DNA of 14,753 nt from JBBDXA01 sp040902585 (GCA_040902585.1 JBBDXA010000217.1:1-14753), one strand, 5' to 3'; positions 6,827-14,560 are shown, counted from the first letter of the stretch. Notes: generated by a model not told the origin, from the letters alone. A program made the numbers and translations.

Positions 6827-7135
6827 ATGCCTGCTGCTCACTGGACCAGTCGAAATGCCCGTATTCTCGCTCCGCACAGGCGCGAGGATGTCATCATCGA
6901 GAACGTCGGCGACGACCGGATCGTCAGCGATCCGCGCAGCGGCGCGACGCATCATCTCAACGGCACAGCCGCCCTCGTCTGGCACTGGTGCGACGGCAGC
7001 ACCATGACCCGCGACATGGCCAGACGTCTCACCCGGCAGTTCGCAATCGACATCGATACGGCTCAGGATGATGTGGATCAACTGATCGCCATCTTTGCCG
7101 CGTCGAATCTGTTCCAGTCGAAAGAGGCGGTATGA
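6827..7135 (+). CDS. PqqD-family peptide-binding protein (RRE-like)
   Basis: A 102-residue soluble protein starting 3 bases after the VKOR-DsbA stop. The PqqD pattern is clear: a basic N-terminus, VSDPRSGATHHLNGTAALVW (33-52, corresponding to the family's x-LN-x-TAA-x-x-W element), DGSTMTRDMARRLTRQF (56-71, winged-helix-like helices), and a final helix DDVDQLIAIFAASNLF (81-96). PqqD proteins bind the leader of a ribosomal precursor peptide and hand it to a modifying enzyme; the RRE domains of lasso and other RiPP systems share this fold. Here the likely ligand is the leader of the double-knottin precursor, and the likely client enzymes are the HprK-like kinase and the nucleotidyltransferase/SET protein (inference). 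Its stop overlaps the start of the kinase gene (ATGA 7132-7135), so the two are probably made in fixed ratio. Confidence 0.87.
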   Translation: MPAAHWTSRNARILAPHRREDVIIENVGDDRIVSDPRSGATHHLNGTAALVWHWCDGSTMTRDMARRLTRQFAIDIDTAQDDVDQLIAIFAASNLFQSKEAV

Positions 7136-8100
7136 AACGATCGGGCACGATGACGCTGAACGAACCTGAAGCAGGTGCCGACGCCGGCATCGATGCATCA
7201 GGCGATGTTGCACAGCTCCCCGGTGCTCCTGACCGAGAGGGATACTCGCATTACAGAATCGGCGAAGTACGCCTGGCGCTGCGCAGCGATCTGCCGGATG
7301 TGCTGGAGGAGTTTGCATGGCTCTATGCACCGATCGATCCGGCGAGCGCTGCTCCCACGGATGATTCAACCGTGATACGGATGGAAGTGCGGCAAGGTCG
7401 GCGCACGGCTTTCGGCAGGCGCACCTATGAGATCTCGGGCGACGGCGTGGCAATCAAGACGGTTCGCTCACGCCGCGAGTTGCTGCCTTATCTCGAATGG
7501 GGCATTAACTACCGGCTCATTGCCCGCGCGTCGCGCTTCCTCCAGCTTCACGCCGCCTCCCTGGTCCGGCGCGGAAAGGGCTTCATCTTCTGCGGCATGT
7601 CAGGTGCGGGGAAATCCACTCTCGCGGCTGCGCTCCTGTCGCGCGGATGGACCTATCTCTGCGATGAGTTCGCGCTGATCCATCGCCAGACCCACCGGCT
7701 GCATGCCTTTCCCAAGGCACTGTGCATCAAGGCTGGTTCGTTTGATCTTGTGGGACGCATGGGCCTTCCGTTGGTCGGCGGCCGATGCTACGTCAAGGCT
7801 CTCAAGGGCCGGGTGGCTTATGTGAATCCTCCGCGTAGGAGTCTGCCAAAGGCGGGAGCGGCGACGGCGATCAACTACATTTTCTTTCCTTCCTACACCG
7901 GCAATGCGTCGCCGCGCACTTCAGCGGTGAAGCCCGCCAGGGCCATGATGGCGCTCGCCAGCCAGGCCCTGAATCGAAATGTCGTCGGGCTGGACACGGT
8001 GCCGATCCTGTCGCGCATCGTTCGCGATGCGCAGTGCTACAGTCTGGAGTCAGGCCCGCTCGAAGCCACATGTGAGTTGATCGAATCGCTGGCCGGTTGA
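7132..8100 (+). CDS. HPr-kinase-like P-loop protein (HprK-related)
   Basis: A 322-residue protein. A perfect Walker A sits at G155-M-S-G-A-G-K-S-T163, preceded by the LQLHAASLVRRGKGFIF strand-turn (137-153) typical of HPr-kinase-related proteins. The Walker B-like LCDEFALI (176-183) follows a short loop, then FPKALCIK (193-200). The N-terminal 130 residues are a variable domain with no recognised motif. True HPr kinases phosphorylate HPr on serine, but no PTS genes are visible here. Members of this wider group occur with PqqD-like and NTP_transf_5 proteins, and kinases of this type phosphorylate lasso precursor peptides (ThcoK/PadeK, from memory). The knottin peptide or its leader is therefore a candidate substrate, with the conserved Ser in each S-K-C as a possible site (inference). 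This is the last gene of the operon. Its stop lies 59 bases from that of the convergent Wzz-like gene, with no strong terminator between them. Confidence 0.85.
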   Translation: MKRSGTMTLNEPEAGADAGIDASGDVAQLPGAPDREGYSHYRIGEVRLALRSDLPDVLEEFAWLYAPIDPASAAPTDDSTVIRMEVRQGRRTAFGRRTYEISGDGVAIKTVRSRRELLPYLEWGINYRLIARASRFLQLHAASLVRRGKGFIFCGMSGAGKSTLAAALLSRGWTYLCDEFALIHRQTHRLHAFPKALCIKAGSFDLVGRMGLPLVGGRCYVKALKGRVAYVNPPRRSLPKAGAATAINYIFFPSYTGNASPRTSAVKPARAMMALASQALNRNVVGLDTVPILSRIVRDAQCYSLESGPLEATCELIESLAG

Positions 8101-8159
8101 AGGGGCGGTTTCATCTCTTGGCTCGTCCCGGCAGCGAGGGGAACGAATCCAACCATCAG

Positions 8160-9971
8160 TCAGTCTTTGGTGGCGTCCGCGTCGGTCGCGCCGGGCACAT
8201 CAACCTTCGTTTCGGGCAAAGTGGAAAGATCGTTCGCTTCGTCAGTTGTGCCGGTCGCGTCGGGTGTTTCCGATGCGCCCGGAGCAGCAGGTGCGTTGGG
8301 GACGCTCGGAGCGCCCGGTGTTTCCGGTGTTTCCGGCGTCGTGGCCGGCTCCACCTGTCCCGGCGGTTTGCGGGTCTTCGCGTCCGCGGAGGCTGGAATG
8401 CGTCCGCTGTAGAGCATCCACAACGTGGCGAGCAGACAGACGCCGATGGCGGCGGCAACCGAGGCCGCCACGGGTCGCCAGCGATGGACGGGCGGTGCGG
8501 GCGGTACCGGCGGAGCTTGCTCCGGCGACTCGGCGGGTGCTTCGACTGGCTGGGCCTCATGCGGCTTTTCCGCTTCGAACGCGGCAAGTGCCCGGGCTTC
8601 GGCGCGGCTGGAGATCACCATGCCCACGCGCAGGCCCAGCGCCCCCAGGAGGGTGCTGATGATCATCGCCGCGGCGAACAGCGGCAGCATGCCGGTGGTC
8701 ATCGGAGCAAGCACTGCGGGACAGGGCCGGGAGAGTTCGAGCTGGATGCCCGCGTTGGCGTACTCCGTGACCATCATGAGCCGCGTGCGGCGATCGTTCT
8801 CTTCCCAGAACTCCATCTGTCTGCGGGCCGCCTCCACTTTGCCGGCAAGGTCGCGCTGCTCGGTCCGTAACGGCACGATCGCCGCGATGCGGCGATTCAG
8901 ATCCTCGATCTGACCGTCGAACTTCGGCTCTTCATCTTTCAAGGCATTCCAGTGCGCGATCGCCTCCGCCAGCGCCGCCGCCAGGCGCGGCTTTTCCGCG
9001 TTGGGCACGAGCGTTTCGGTTTTCAGGCTTACCAGGATGGCCTCACGCGCCGCTTCGGCCGCGGCGATGGCCCTGCGCAGGGCGACGACGTCCGGATGCT
9101 TCTCGCGCATCTGAAGCTCGCCCAGTGATTTCGCCAGCAGGTTTCGCAGGGAACGAAGATCATCGTCCACAGCCGTCAGCTTGGGGTCGTTCAAGTCCGT
9201 CTTGATGGTGATGGTGTCAGGCGTCGTCGCCAGGCCGGCTTGAAGTTCCTGCACCCGGTGCAGGGCGGCGCGAAGGCGGGAATCCTGGCTCTTGCTGCGC
9301 TCCACGGTTGAAGCGATCATGCCCTGGAGCGTCGGGGAATTGACGTTCAGCACATCCGCGTGTTTCTCTTCAAAGGCGAGGCGCTCGTTATCCAGATTTT
9401 CAAAGGCGATTCGGCTCGTGGCCAGTTCGTCCTCGAAGAAGGTCTGCGATCGCTTGATCTCGTCGTCGATCTCCATCCTGGCGTCGTCGATGAACGACTG
9501 CGCGAGAAGGTTCACCACCTGCCGGACCAGTTGAGGGTTCTCGTGCGTGAGGTTGATCTCGATGCGATCGTGATTGGAGTCGATCATCCGATGGGTGACG
9601 ATGACTTTGTGCTTGAGGTTGTCGCGAAGGGCGTTCAGGTCGATCTTTCCGGTCGGATCGATTTCCGGAAGGTTGACCTGAAGATCAGCCATCACCCGGT
9701 CCAGGGCCGCCTCGCTGATGACGGAGTCCGAGATCGAGTCCTTGCGCACCTCGTAATCCGGCACCAGCGATTCCCGCATCATCTTGGTCAGCACCGCGTT
9801 GGTCTTCAGATCCACCACCGCGCCCCCCTTGTATTTGGAGGGCAATCGCATACCGACAGAGACCACCACGACCATTCCGACGAGCACCGGCAGGACGAAC
9901 CACCAGATGTGTCGAATGAGTACATCGACGAACCCCGCAATGTCTGTAATACCTTCACGATCTTCGCGCAT
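8160..9971 (-). CDS. Wzz/GumC-like polysaccharide chain-length determinant with extra C-terminal tail
   Basis: A 603-residue inner-membrane protein. The chosen ATG (9971-9969) follows a GGGAGGGG ribosome binding site; the frame stays open upstream to 10268, but that extension shows no family features. The layout is a short cytoplasmic N-terminus, transmembrane segment 24-41, a Wzz domain beginning with the SKYKGGAVVDLKT strand, a long helical/coiled-coil stalk (about 160-400) containing the conserved REKHPDVVALRRAI motif (289-302), and a second transmembrane segment (424-450). Such proteins set exopolysaccharide chain length. There is no Walker A motif or tyrosine-rich tail, so the partner kinase (Wzc-like) domain is absent. 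Unusually, a proline-rich linker (452-500), a third transmembrane segment (501-521) and an 80-residue Pro/Thr/Ala-rich acidic tail follow. The tail is encoded partly by small tandem repeats such as GGTGTTTCC twice at 8317-8334. Confidence 0.8.
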   Translation of the reverse strand: MREDREGITDIAGFVDVLIRHIWWFVLPVLVGMVVVVSVGMRLPSKYKGGAVVDLKTNAVLTKMMRESLVPDYEVRKDSISDSVISEAALDRVMADLQVNLPEIDPTGKIDLNALRDNLKHKVIVTHRMIDSNHDRIEINLTHENPQLVRQVVNLLAQSFIDDARMEIDDEIKRSQTFFEDELATSRIAFENLDNERLAFEEKHADVLNVNSPTLQGMIASTVERSKSQDSRLRAALHRVQELQAGLATTPDTITIKTDLNDPKLTAVDDDLRSLRNLLAKSLGELQMREKHPDVVALRRAIAAAEAAREAILVSLKTETLVPNAEKPRLAAALAEAIAHWNALKDEEPKFDGQIEDLNRRIAAIVPLRTEQRDLAGKVEAARRQMEFWEENDRRTRLMMVTEYANAGIQLELSRPCPAVLAPMTTGMLPLFAAAMIISTLLGALGLRVGMVISSRAEARALAAFEAEKPHEAQPVEAPAESPEQAPPVPPAPPVHRWRPVAASVAAAIGVCLLATLWMLYSGRIPASADAKTRKPPGQVEPATTPETPETPGAPSVPNAPAAPGASETPDATGTTDEANDLSTLPETKVDVPGATDADATKD

Positions 9972-10322
9972 GGGACCCCTCCCTGTCTTTCCAGTGCCGA
10001 CACTTCGACTTTCGCGTCTATGAACATTCATCTCTGGCGTGGCCCGAAGCGGCCAATTCAGGCCGGTGAAGGAAGTAGCCAGTAACAGATCACGATCCGC
10101 AAAGCCGCCAATGATGACACAATCGGCACAATCGGAACGACAGTTAACATCGTTACGCGCAGAATGAGCGACACAGGTTGAACTCGGCAACCGCTCGTGC
10201 TCCCGACCCCGGCAAGGCGGCTCCGATAATGTGGACTTCAATTCGCTCTGCCAGGTTCGAGCTTTCATCTGAGCACCTGTGTGAAGGATTCAGGTGAGGC
10301 GATCGATGTGATGGGCCGCGTG
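9972..10322. other. Intergenic region between the Wzz-like and NosR-like genes
   Basis: About 350 bases without a supported gene. On the minus strand it must hold the end of the NosR-like transcript and the leader of the Wzz-like gene. It contains a tandem CACAATCGG repeat (10118-10135), the elements GACACAATCG (10116-10125) and ATCGTTAC (10149-10156) shared with the peptide-operon leader, and a weak 6-bp inverted repeat CACCTG/CAGGTG (10274-10296) that has no T-run. No confident promoter is seen. Confidence 0.45.
10118..10135. repeat. Tandem 9-bp repeat CACAATCGG x2
   Basis: Two adjoining exact copies lie about 150 bases upstream of the Wzz-like gene start. They could be a direct-repeat operator; only two copies exist, so chance is possible. 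Confidence 0.5.
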
Positions 10323-12047
10323 TCAGATGAATCGCAGACACACGGCCAGAAGGACGGCGAAGGCCGCAACCAGATCGCGACGCGAGATGCGATCGCTGGC
10401 ACCGCTGCGGCGCAGGAAGTTGAGCAACGCGCCGGTGGGGCAGCCGAACCGGCAGTACGCCATCGGAACGAAGAGCGATGCGATCAGGCCGACGATGGCG
10501 ACGGTGATCGTCGCCCAACCGGCGATCGAGAGGATGTAGGCGTCAAACGGTTCGATCCCGACCAGGCTGGCGGGCAGATGTGTGACGGCGACGATGACGA
10601 CCCACAGCAGGAGCATCGCCGGCAGCATGGCCAGCACCCGGGTTGCCCGATGCGAGAGCTTCAACTGCCAGGGCAACCGGTTCTTCAATAGTTCCTGTAA
10701 CGCGCCGTGCGGGCAAAGGTGATGACAGTACACCTGTCGCTTGGTCGTGATCGGCACGAGCAGCGCGGCTGCGACGAGCAGGATCATCCCCGGGGCGAAC
10801 CGCCAGGGCATGCCCGCCTGCGACCAGCCTACGAGCAGCGACTGCGACACCATGTCGCCGTTGATGAACCCCAGGTACACAATGAGGATCACCTGAAACC
10901 CGAGGCGCAGTCGCGGCGACTTTCGCAGCGGCGTGAAGGCGAGGATGAGGGCGAAGACAATGACCAGCGTCGTGCCGATGTCGCGCATGCGCCAGGCGAA
11001 GAGCGGAGCGCTCGCATGTCCAACCTGTGCGGCCCGCTTCGATTCGACCTGCTGCCTGGCCGCCTCAAACAGCCCGCGAGCCACGGCCTGACTGGTCATG
11101 GTCGCGCCCGACACGCCTTCGACGCCCGCCTGATTCAGGTCGAGCGTGGCCAGTTCGTTCAGCGTCTTGCCGTTGAAGAGCGTGAGGAAATACTCCTCCT
11201 CCCGCACGTAGCCGACGTAAGGTTCATTGTCGTAACTGTGACGCAGCAGGATGCCGGCAACCTTGTCATCGCCATCGAGCGCGACGAGCGTGTCGGTCGG
11301 GCCCTGGTAGCCGATCGTGCTGTCCGCCGCGGGCGAGGTGCGAAAGACACTGCCCAGCGTCAGGCCGGCGTCATCAATCACCACGAGGCGGCCTTCGTAT
11401 TCATCGCTCGGCGAAAGTGCTGCGGCGGTCGGGAAGAATCGCCGGACTTCGTCGATGGCGATCGGCTTGGGAAAGCGTCCTGATTTGGGAGCATCGCCTC
11501 CCAGTCGCCGGATGATCCCTTCGCGAATGGCCAGGCTGCTGAGCGTTGCGCCGGAGACGGCATCGACCTCGCGCCGCTGGCGTGCTTCCTTCCACGTCAG
11601 GCCGTGGAGCGAAGTCATGAAGTGCAGGTTCGCTTTGACATCGTTGATGTGTTCCACCGTGTCGCCGCTGCGGACGATGTCCATGCCGAGAATGCGATCG
11701 TTCTGGCCGAAGGCGATCATGGTGGTGCTCGGTCCGGAGAAGCCGACGATGGTGTTGCTCTGCGGCGAGGTGAGAATGATGAATCCAATCGGGTTGCCCT
11801 CGGCGTTCACGACGGCTCTTCCGCCGTGCGAAGGGTCCCAATCCGCCAGGGCTGCCGCGTCCGGGAAGAATGCCTGCACGCGCTGAAGGGTGACGGCATC
11901 CTGCGACTGGCCGGCCTGCTGGGCTTCAAACCAGCGATGCGAATCGTGAACCAGCCAGATGATGGCGATGAACAGACTGACGCGCAGGCCGTGCATCAGC
12001 CAGCCGCGCAGGCGGCGCGGCGAAGGGTCGGAGTTCGCGGCGTTCAT
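10323..12047 (-). CDS. NosR-like membrane protein with two FMN-binding domains and two Fe-S motifs
   Basis: A 574-residue protein. A signal anchor (residues 19-34) is followed by two tandem extracytoplasmic FMN-binding domains, about 50-185 and 195-330. Each ends with a flavinylation motif, D162-A-V-S-G-A-T168 and E310-G-V-S-G-A-T316, where the terminal Thr would carry covalent FMN attached by ApbE (not in this window). The C-terminal part has several membrane segments (about 357-375, 384-400, 417-433, 470-490, 508-529, 558-572) and two Cys-x3-Cys-Pro motifs, C441HHLCPHGAL and C532RFGCPTGAL, matching the NosR/NapH membrane ferredoxin-like halves. This architecture moves electrons between the quinol pool and periplasmic acceptors. 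It starts within the stop of the FAD oxidoreductase gene (ATGA), so the two probably form one redox unit. NosZ and other denitrification genes are not visible, so a true NosR role is unlikely. Confidence 0.87.
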   Translation of the reverse strand: MNAANSDPSPRRLRGWLMHGLRVSLFIAIIWLVHDSHRWFEAQQAGQSQDAVTLQRVQAFFPDAAALADWDPSHGGRAVVNAEGNPIGFIILTSPQSNTIVGFSGPSTTMIAFGQNDRILGMDIVRSGDTVEHINDVKANLHFMTSLHGLTWKEARQRREVDAVSGATLSSLAIREGIIRRLGGDAPKSGRFPKPIAIDEVRRFFPTAAALSPSDEYEGRLVVIDDAGLTLGSVFRTSPAADSTIGYQGPTDTLVALDGDDKVAGILLRHSYDNEPYVGYVREEEYFLTLFNGKTLNELATLDLNQAGVEGVSGATMTSQAVARGLFEAARQQVESKRAAQVGHASAPLFAWRMRDIGTTLVIVFALILAFTPLRKSPRLRLGFQVILIVYLGFINGDMVSQSLLVGWSQAGMPWRFAPGMILLVAAALLVPITTKRQVYCHHLCPHGALQELLKNRLPWQLKLSHRATRVLAMLPAMLLLWVVIVAVTHLPASLVGIEPFDAYILSIAGWATITVAIVGLIASLFVPMAYCRFGCPTGALLNFLRRSGASDRISRRDLVAAFAVLLAVCLRFI

Positions 12048-14317
12048 TCGGCGGGCACCACTTGCACGGCATCAGCGTGGACGTAGCCGTTGGCGCCCTT
12101 GGTCGTCAGCTCGACCGCGGCCGTCTCACCTTCGCCCAGTTTGAACTTGCCGAGGGAAATGAAACCATCCTTCAGCGGCGGCTCCTTCTTCATGTTCACC
12201 GTGATGGTCTTCTTCACGCCCGAGGCCGTCTCGACGATCACCGTCACGTTCGACGCGCGGTTCTCGTGCGGCTGATACGCCAGGCGGATGTCATACTCCC
12301 CGGCCTTTTTCACCGCGAAGCCAAACCGCATGCTCGCGCCGCTGCCGCCGGCCGCGTACATGTACCGGCTGCCGACGTATCCCTTCAATCCGTCGCCGCC
12401 GGTCCAACTGCCGGTGCGCTGCGCTTCGTGATCGTCGATCACAATCCCTTCGAGCTTCGCCGGGTCCAGTCCGCTCGGCGGGCCGGTCGGGCTGGCGGGA
12501 GACACGTTGGCCGGAATATCAATCGACTGATGCACGGTCTTCCTGCGGGCCTTGCCCGGTAGCTCCAGCAGCTTCACCATTTCATCCCAATGCTTCTCAT
12601 ACACATCGCGCGGGTCGCACTCTTCCTTCACGCAGATGCTCGCGGCCTTGCCCACGACCTCGCCCATCATGCCGCAGGTCTTCATCACGCGCACCGTGCC
12701 CAGGGCCTCATGCGTCACGCTGATGCAGCGACCAGCCATGAACAGGTTGGGAATGTTGCGCGAGTAGAAACAGCGGTAAGGCACCGGGTAGCCATACGTG
12801 CGATCGACTCTTCCATCATGCACCGCCTTGGAAATGAACGGATTCTCCGGGAATTTGAGGGCATACTGTTCCTTGGGGTAATGCAGGTCAATCGTCCAGG
12901 TGCTGGGTACGCAGCCGTCGCGGTACTGCTTCTTGCTGACGACATCATCCTGCGACAGGATGACATCGCCCATGAGGCGACGCGACTCGCGCGGGCCGCC
13001 GATGAACGCGACCCATGAGAGATAGGCATTGGGATGCTTGGCCGCACCGTCGCCGTTCTTCATGGCATTGAACGCGCCGTACACCGCGCGCAGGTTCCAA
13101 TCGCGAATGGCTTCCAGGTCCTTGATCGAATCCTTATTGAAGCCGCTCTCCCAGAACCACTGGCCGTGATTGTCGCGCGGGTAAGGGAAATCTTTCATCT
13201 CCAGTGCGAGGGCCCAGGGCGTTTTGGGAAACGCAACGGGCTTGTCTGATTCATCCCAGCGCCACATGTTGCTCATGCCCATCTTCACGCCTTCGAACAC
13301 GTCGTAGTCCGCGCCGGCGAGTTCGCCGATGGTGCCGTGACCCGTGCCATCGACGTAGTACTTGCCGATGAATTTCTTGTGCTCGCTGGTGACGGTATCG
13401 AAAGCGTAGACGCCGGCGATCCGCTTGCCGTCCATCTCCACCTGGTAGGCGTGGTGGTTCAGGAAGAGATCGATGTTCTCTTCCGCGCGGACGAGTTGCT
13501 CCTTCTTTTCATCTCCAAATTCCTCTTCCCGGCCGGGGCTTTTGGTCGCCTTGTCCGCGAACTCTTCGACGATCTCGCCGATGCGCGGGAAGTTGCCTCG
13601 GCGAATCAGGCCCATCGCCCAGACGCGCACTTCGGATGAGCCGTTGCCGCCCAGGACCGGGCGGTTCTGAATGAGGGCGACTTTGCAGCCCATGCGCGAG
13701 GCGCTGATCGCTGCGCCCATGCCTGAGTAGCCGCCGCCGATGACCACGAGGTCGTAGCCTTTTTTCTCGGTCGGTTTCTCTTCGAGTCCCAGCAGCTTGC
13801 GGCGCCAGCCGGGCAGAATCTTTCCTTCATTGGGCGGCGGACCGGCATCGAGTTCAGTCGTGAAATAGATGCCGTCGCAGCGGCCATCGAATCCGGTCAG
13901 GTCGTGCAGGGCGAGCTTGATTTTCTTCTGCTTGATCTCGATGGTGCCGCCATCGTGCCAGAACCACTCCGCGCCTTTGGTGCCGAAGGTCTCCGCCAGC
14001 GGCTTGCCGTCGATGAGGAGTTGGAATCGTCCCGGTTGCCCCGGTGCCTTCCAGCGTGCGACCCAGTCTTTGGTGCGCACATAGACGCGGTAGGTGCCGG
14101 TGGCGGGCAACTCGACTTCGGTGGTCGCGTCTTCGACGGGCCGGCCGATGCCGTGGGCGAGCAGGTAGGGCGAGCCCATGATCTCGATGAACTGCGTGTC
14201 GAGCTCCCAGCCGCCGTGCTGGGAAAAGCTCTCAGCTTCGACCAGGACCTGGGCAGCCGGGGCGGGCACGCAGGTCGCGGCGAGGAGAAGGAGGGCGATA
14301 TTCAGGCTGCGGATCAT
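12044..14317 (-). CDS. Exported FAD-dependent oxidoreductase with carbohydrate-binding-like flanking domains
   Basis: The chosen ATG (14317-14315) has AGAGGA just upstream and begins a Sec signal peptide (residues 1-21, cut near PAPAA). An in-frame start 10 codons earlier is less likely. The 757-residue protein has three parts. Residues 23-155 are a beta-rich domain (EAESFSQHGGWELD..., TYRVYVRTKDW) like carbohydrate-binding modules. Residues 188-600 are an FAD_oxidored (PF12831-type) domain with the dinucleotide-binding V-V-I-G194-G-G-Y-S-G-M-G and the family's RPVLGGNGSSEVRVW block (219-233). The last 125 residues are a golvesin-C-terminal-like beta domain (GSWTGGDG..., GEYDIRLAYQPHENRASNV, ending HADAVQVVP). 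Relatives are abundant in planctomycetes and thought to oxidise sugars or similar substrates; the actual substrate is unknown. Coupling to the NosR-like gene supplies a plausible electron route. Confidence 0.87.
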   Translation of the reverse strand: MIRSLNIALLLLAATCVPAPAAQVLVEAESFSQHGGWELDTQFIEIMGSPYLLAHGIGRPVEDATTEVELPATGTYRVYVRTKDWVARWKAPGQPGRFQLLIDGKPLAETFGTKGAEWFWHDGGTIEIKQKKIKLALHDLTGFDGRCDGIYFTTELDAGPPPNEGKILPGWRRKLLGLEEKPTEKKGYDLVVIGGGYSGMGAAISASRMGCKVALIQNRPVLGGNGSSEVRVWAMGLIRRGNFPRIGEIVEEFADKATKSPGREEEFGDEKKEQLVRAEENIDLFLNHHAYQVEMDGKRIAGVYAFDTVTSEHKKFIGKYYVDGTGHGTIGELAGADYDVFEGVKMGMSNMWRWDESDKPVAFPKTPWALALEMKDFPYPRDNHGQWFWESGFNKDSIKDLEAIRDWNLRAVYGAFNAMKNGDGAAKHPNAYLSWVAFIGGPRESRRLMGDVILSQDDVVSKKQYRDGCVPSTWTIDLHYPKEQYALKFPENPFISKAVHDGRVDRTYGYPVPYRCFYSRNIPNLFMAGRCISVTHEALGTVRVMKTCGMMGEVVGKAASICVKEECDPRDVYEKHWDEMVKLLELPGKARRKTVHQSIDIPANVSPASPTGPPSGLDPAKLEGIVIDDHEAQRTGSWTGGDGLKGYVGSRYMYAAGGSGASMRFGFAVKKAGEYDIRLAYQPHENRASNVTVIVETASGVKKTITVNMKKEPPLKDGFISLGKFKLGEGETAAVELTTKGANGYVHADAVQVVPAE

Positions 14318-14440
14318 GATGGTTTCCTCTCGTGAATTCGCGATCAATCATAGTAACGTGCCGCGAACGGCTTGGGCACGGTCGGCCGTTTCACGCCTGC
14401 TGAGGCACACCCGGGTCCGGTGCAGGCGAGGGTTTTCCCG

Positions 14441-14460
14441 AGGTAGACATTTGTCTACCT
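14441..14460. promoter_or_regulatory. Palindromic operator candidate (9-bp arms)
   Basis: AGGTAGACA (14441-14449) and TGTCTACCT (14452-14460) are exact reverse complements around TT. The core ACA-TT-TGT has the geometry of BlaI/CopY-type repressor boxes (ACANNTGT). It lies about 125 bases upstream of the FAD oxidoreductase start. The regulator identity is inference. Confidence 0.6.
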
Positions 14461-14529
14461 ACCCCCTACCCCCTGGTGGCCATTTGATAGTTAAGTGCTG
14501 CAATGGAAACACTTTCGAGAATGGCTACC

Positions 14530-14560
14530 CCCGTGTCTACCCCGTGTCTACTAGACACGG
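14530..14560. promoter_or_regulatory. Tandem repeat plus palindrome of the same TGTCTA motif
   Basis: CCCGTGTCTAC occurs twice in tandem (14530-14540 and 14541-14551). The second copy forms a perfect palindrome with TAGACACGG (CCGTGTCTA 14542-14550, C, TAGACACGG 14552-14560). The TGTCTA/TAGACA half-site is the same as in the palindrome at 14441-14460, suggesting one regulator binding a cluster of sites. Confidence 0.6.

Noticed and set aside
4226..7453. A 1075-codon open frame on the minus strand across the whole peptide operon
   Set aside because: It is antisense to five genes with clear domains, shows low-complexity R/H/Q-rich composition, has no recognisable domain, and is expected in GC-rich DNA where stop codons are rare in the complementary frame.
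5086..8100. Lasso-peptide biosynthetic cluster
   Set aside because: A PqqD-like protein, an HprK-like kinase and a YxxPxV leader motif are present, but there is no asparagine-synthetase-like cyclase or transglutaminase-like leader protease in the window, and the core is Cys-rich rather than lasso-like.
8160..9971. Bifunctional Wzc-type tyrosine autokinase
   Set aside because: No Walker A motif or tyrosine cluster is found anywhere in the 603 residues; only the chain-length part and an unrelated tail are present.
10274..10296. Terminator after the NosR-like gene
   Set aside because: The CACCTG/CAGGTG arms are only 6 bp with an 11-base loop and no T-run on the minus strand.
10323..12047. Nitrous-oxide regulator NosR proper
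   Set aside because: No nosZ, nosD, nosF or nosY genes are visible, the protein has two FMN domains instead of one, and it is coupled to a sugar-type FAD oxidoreductase.
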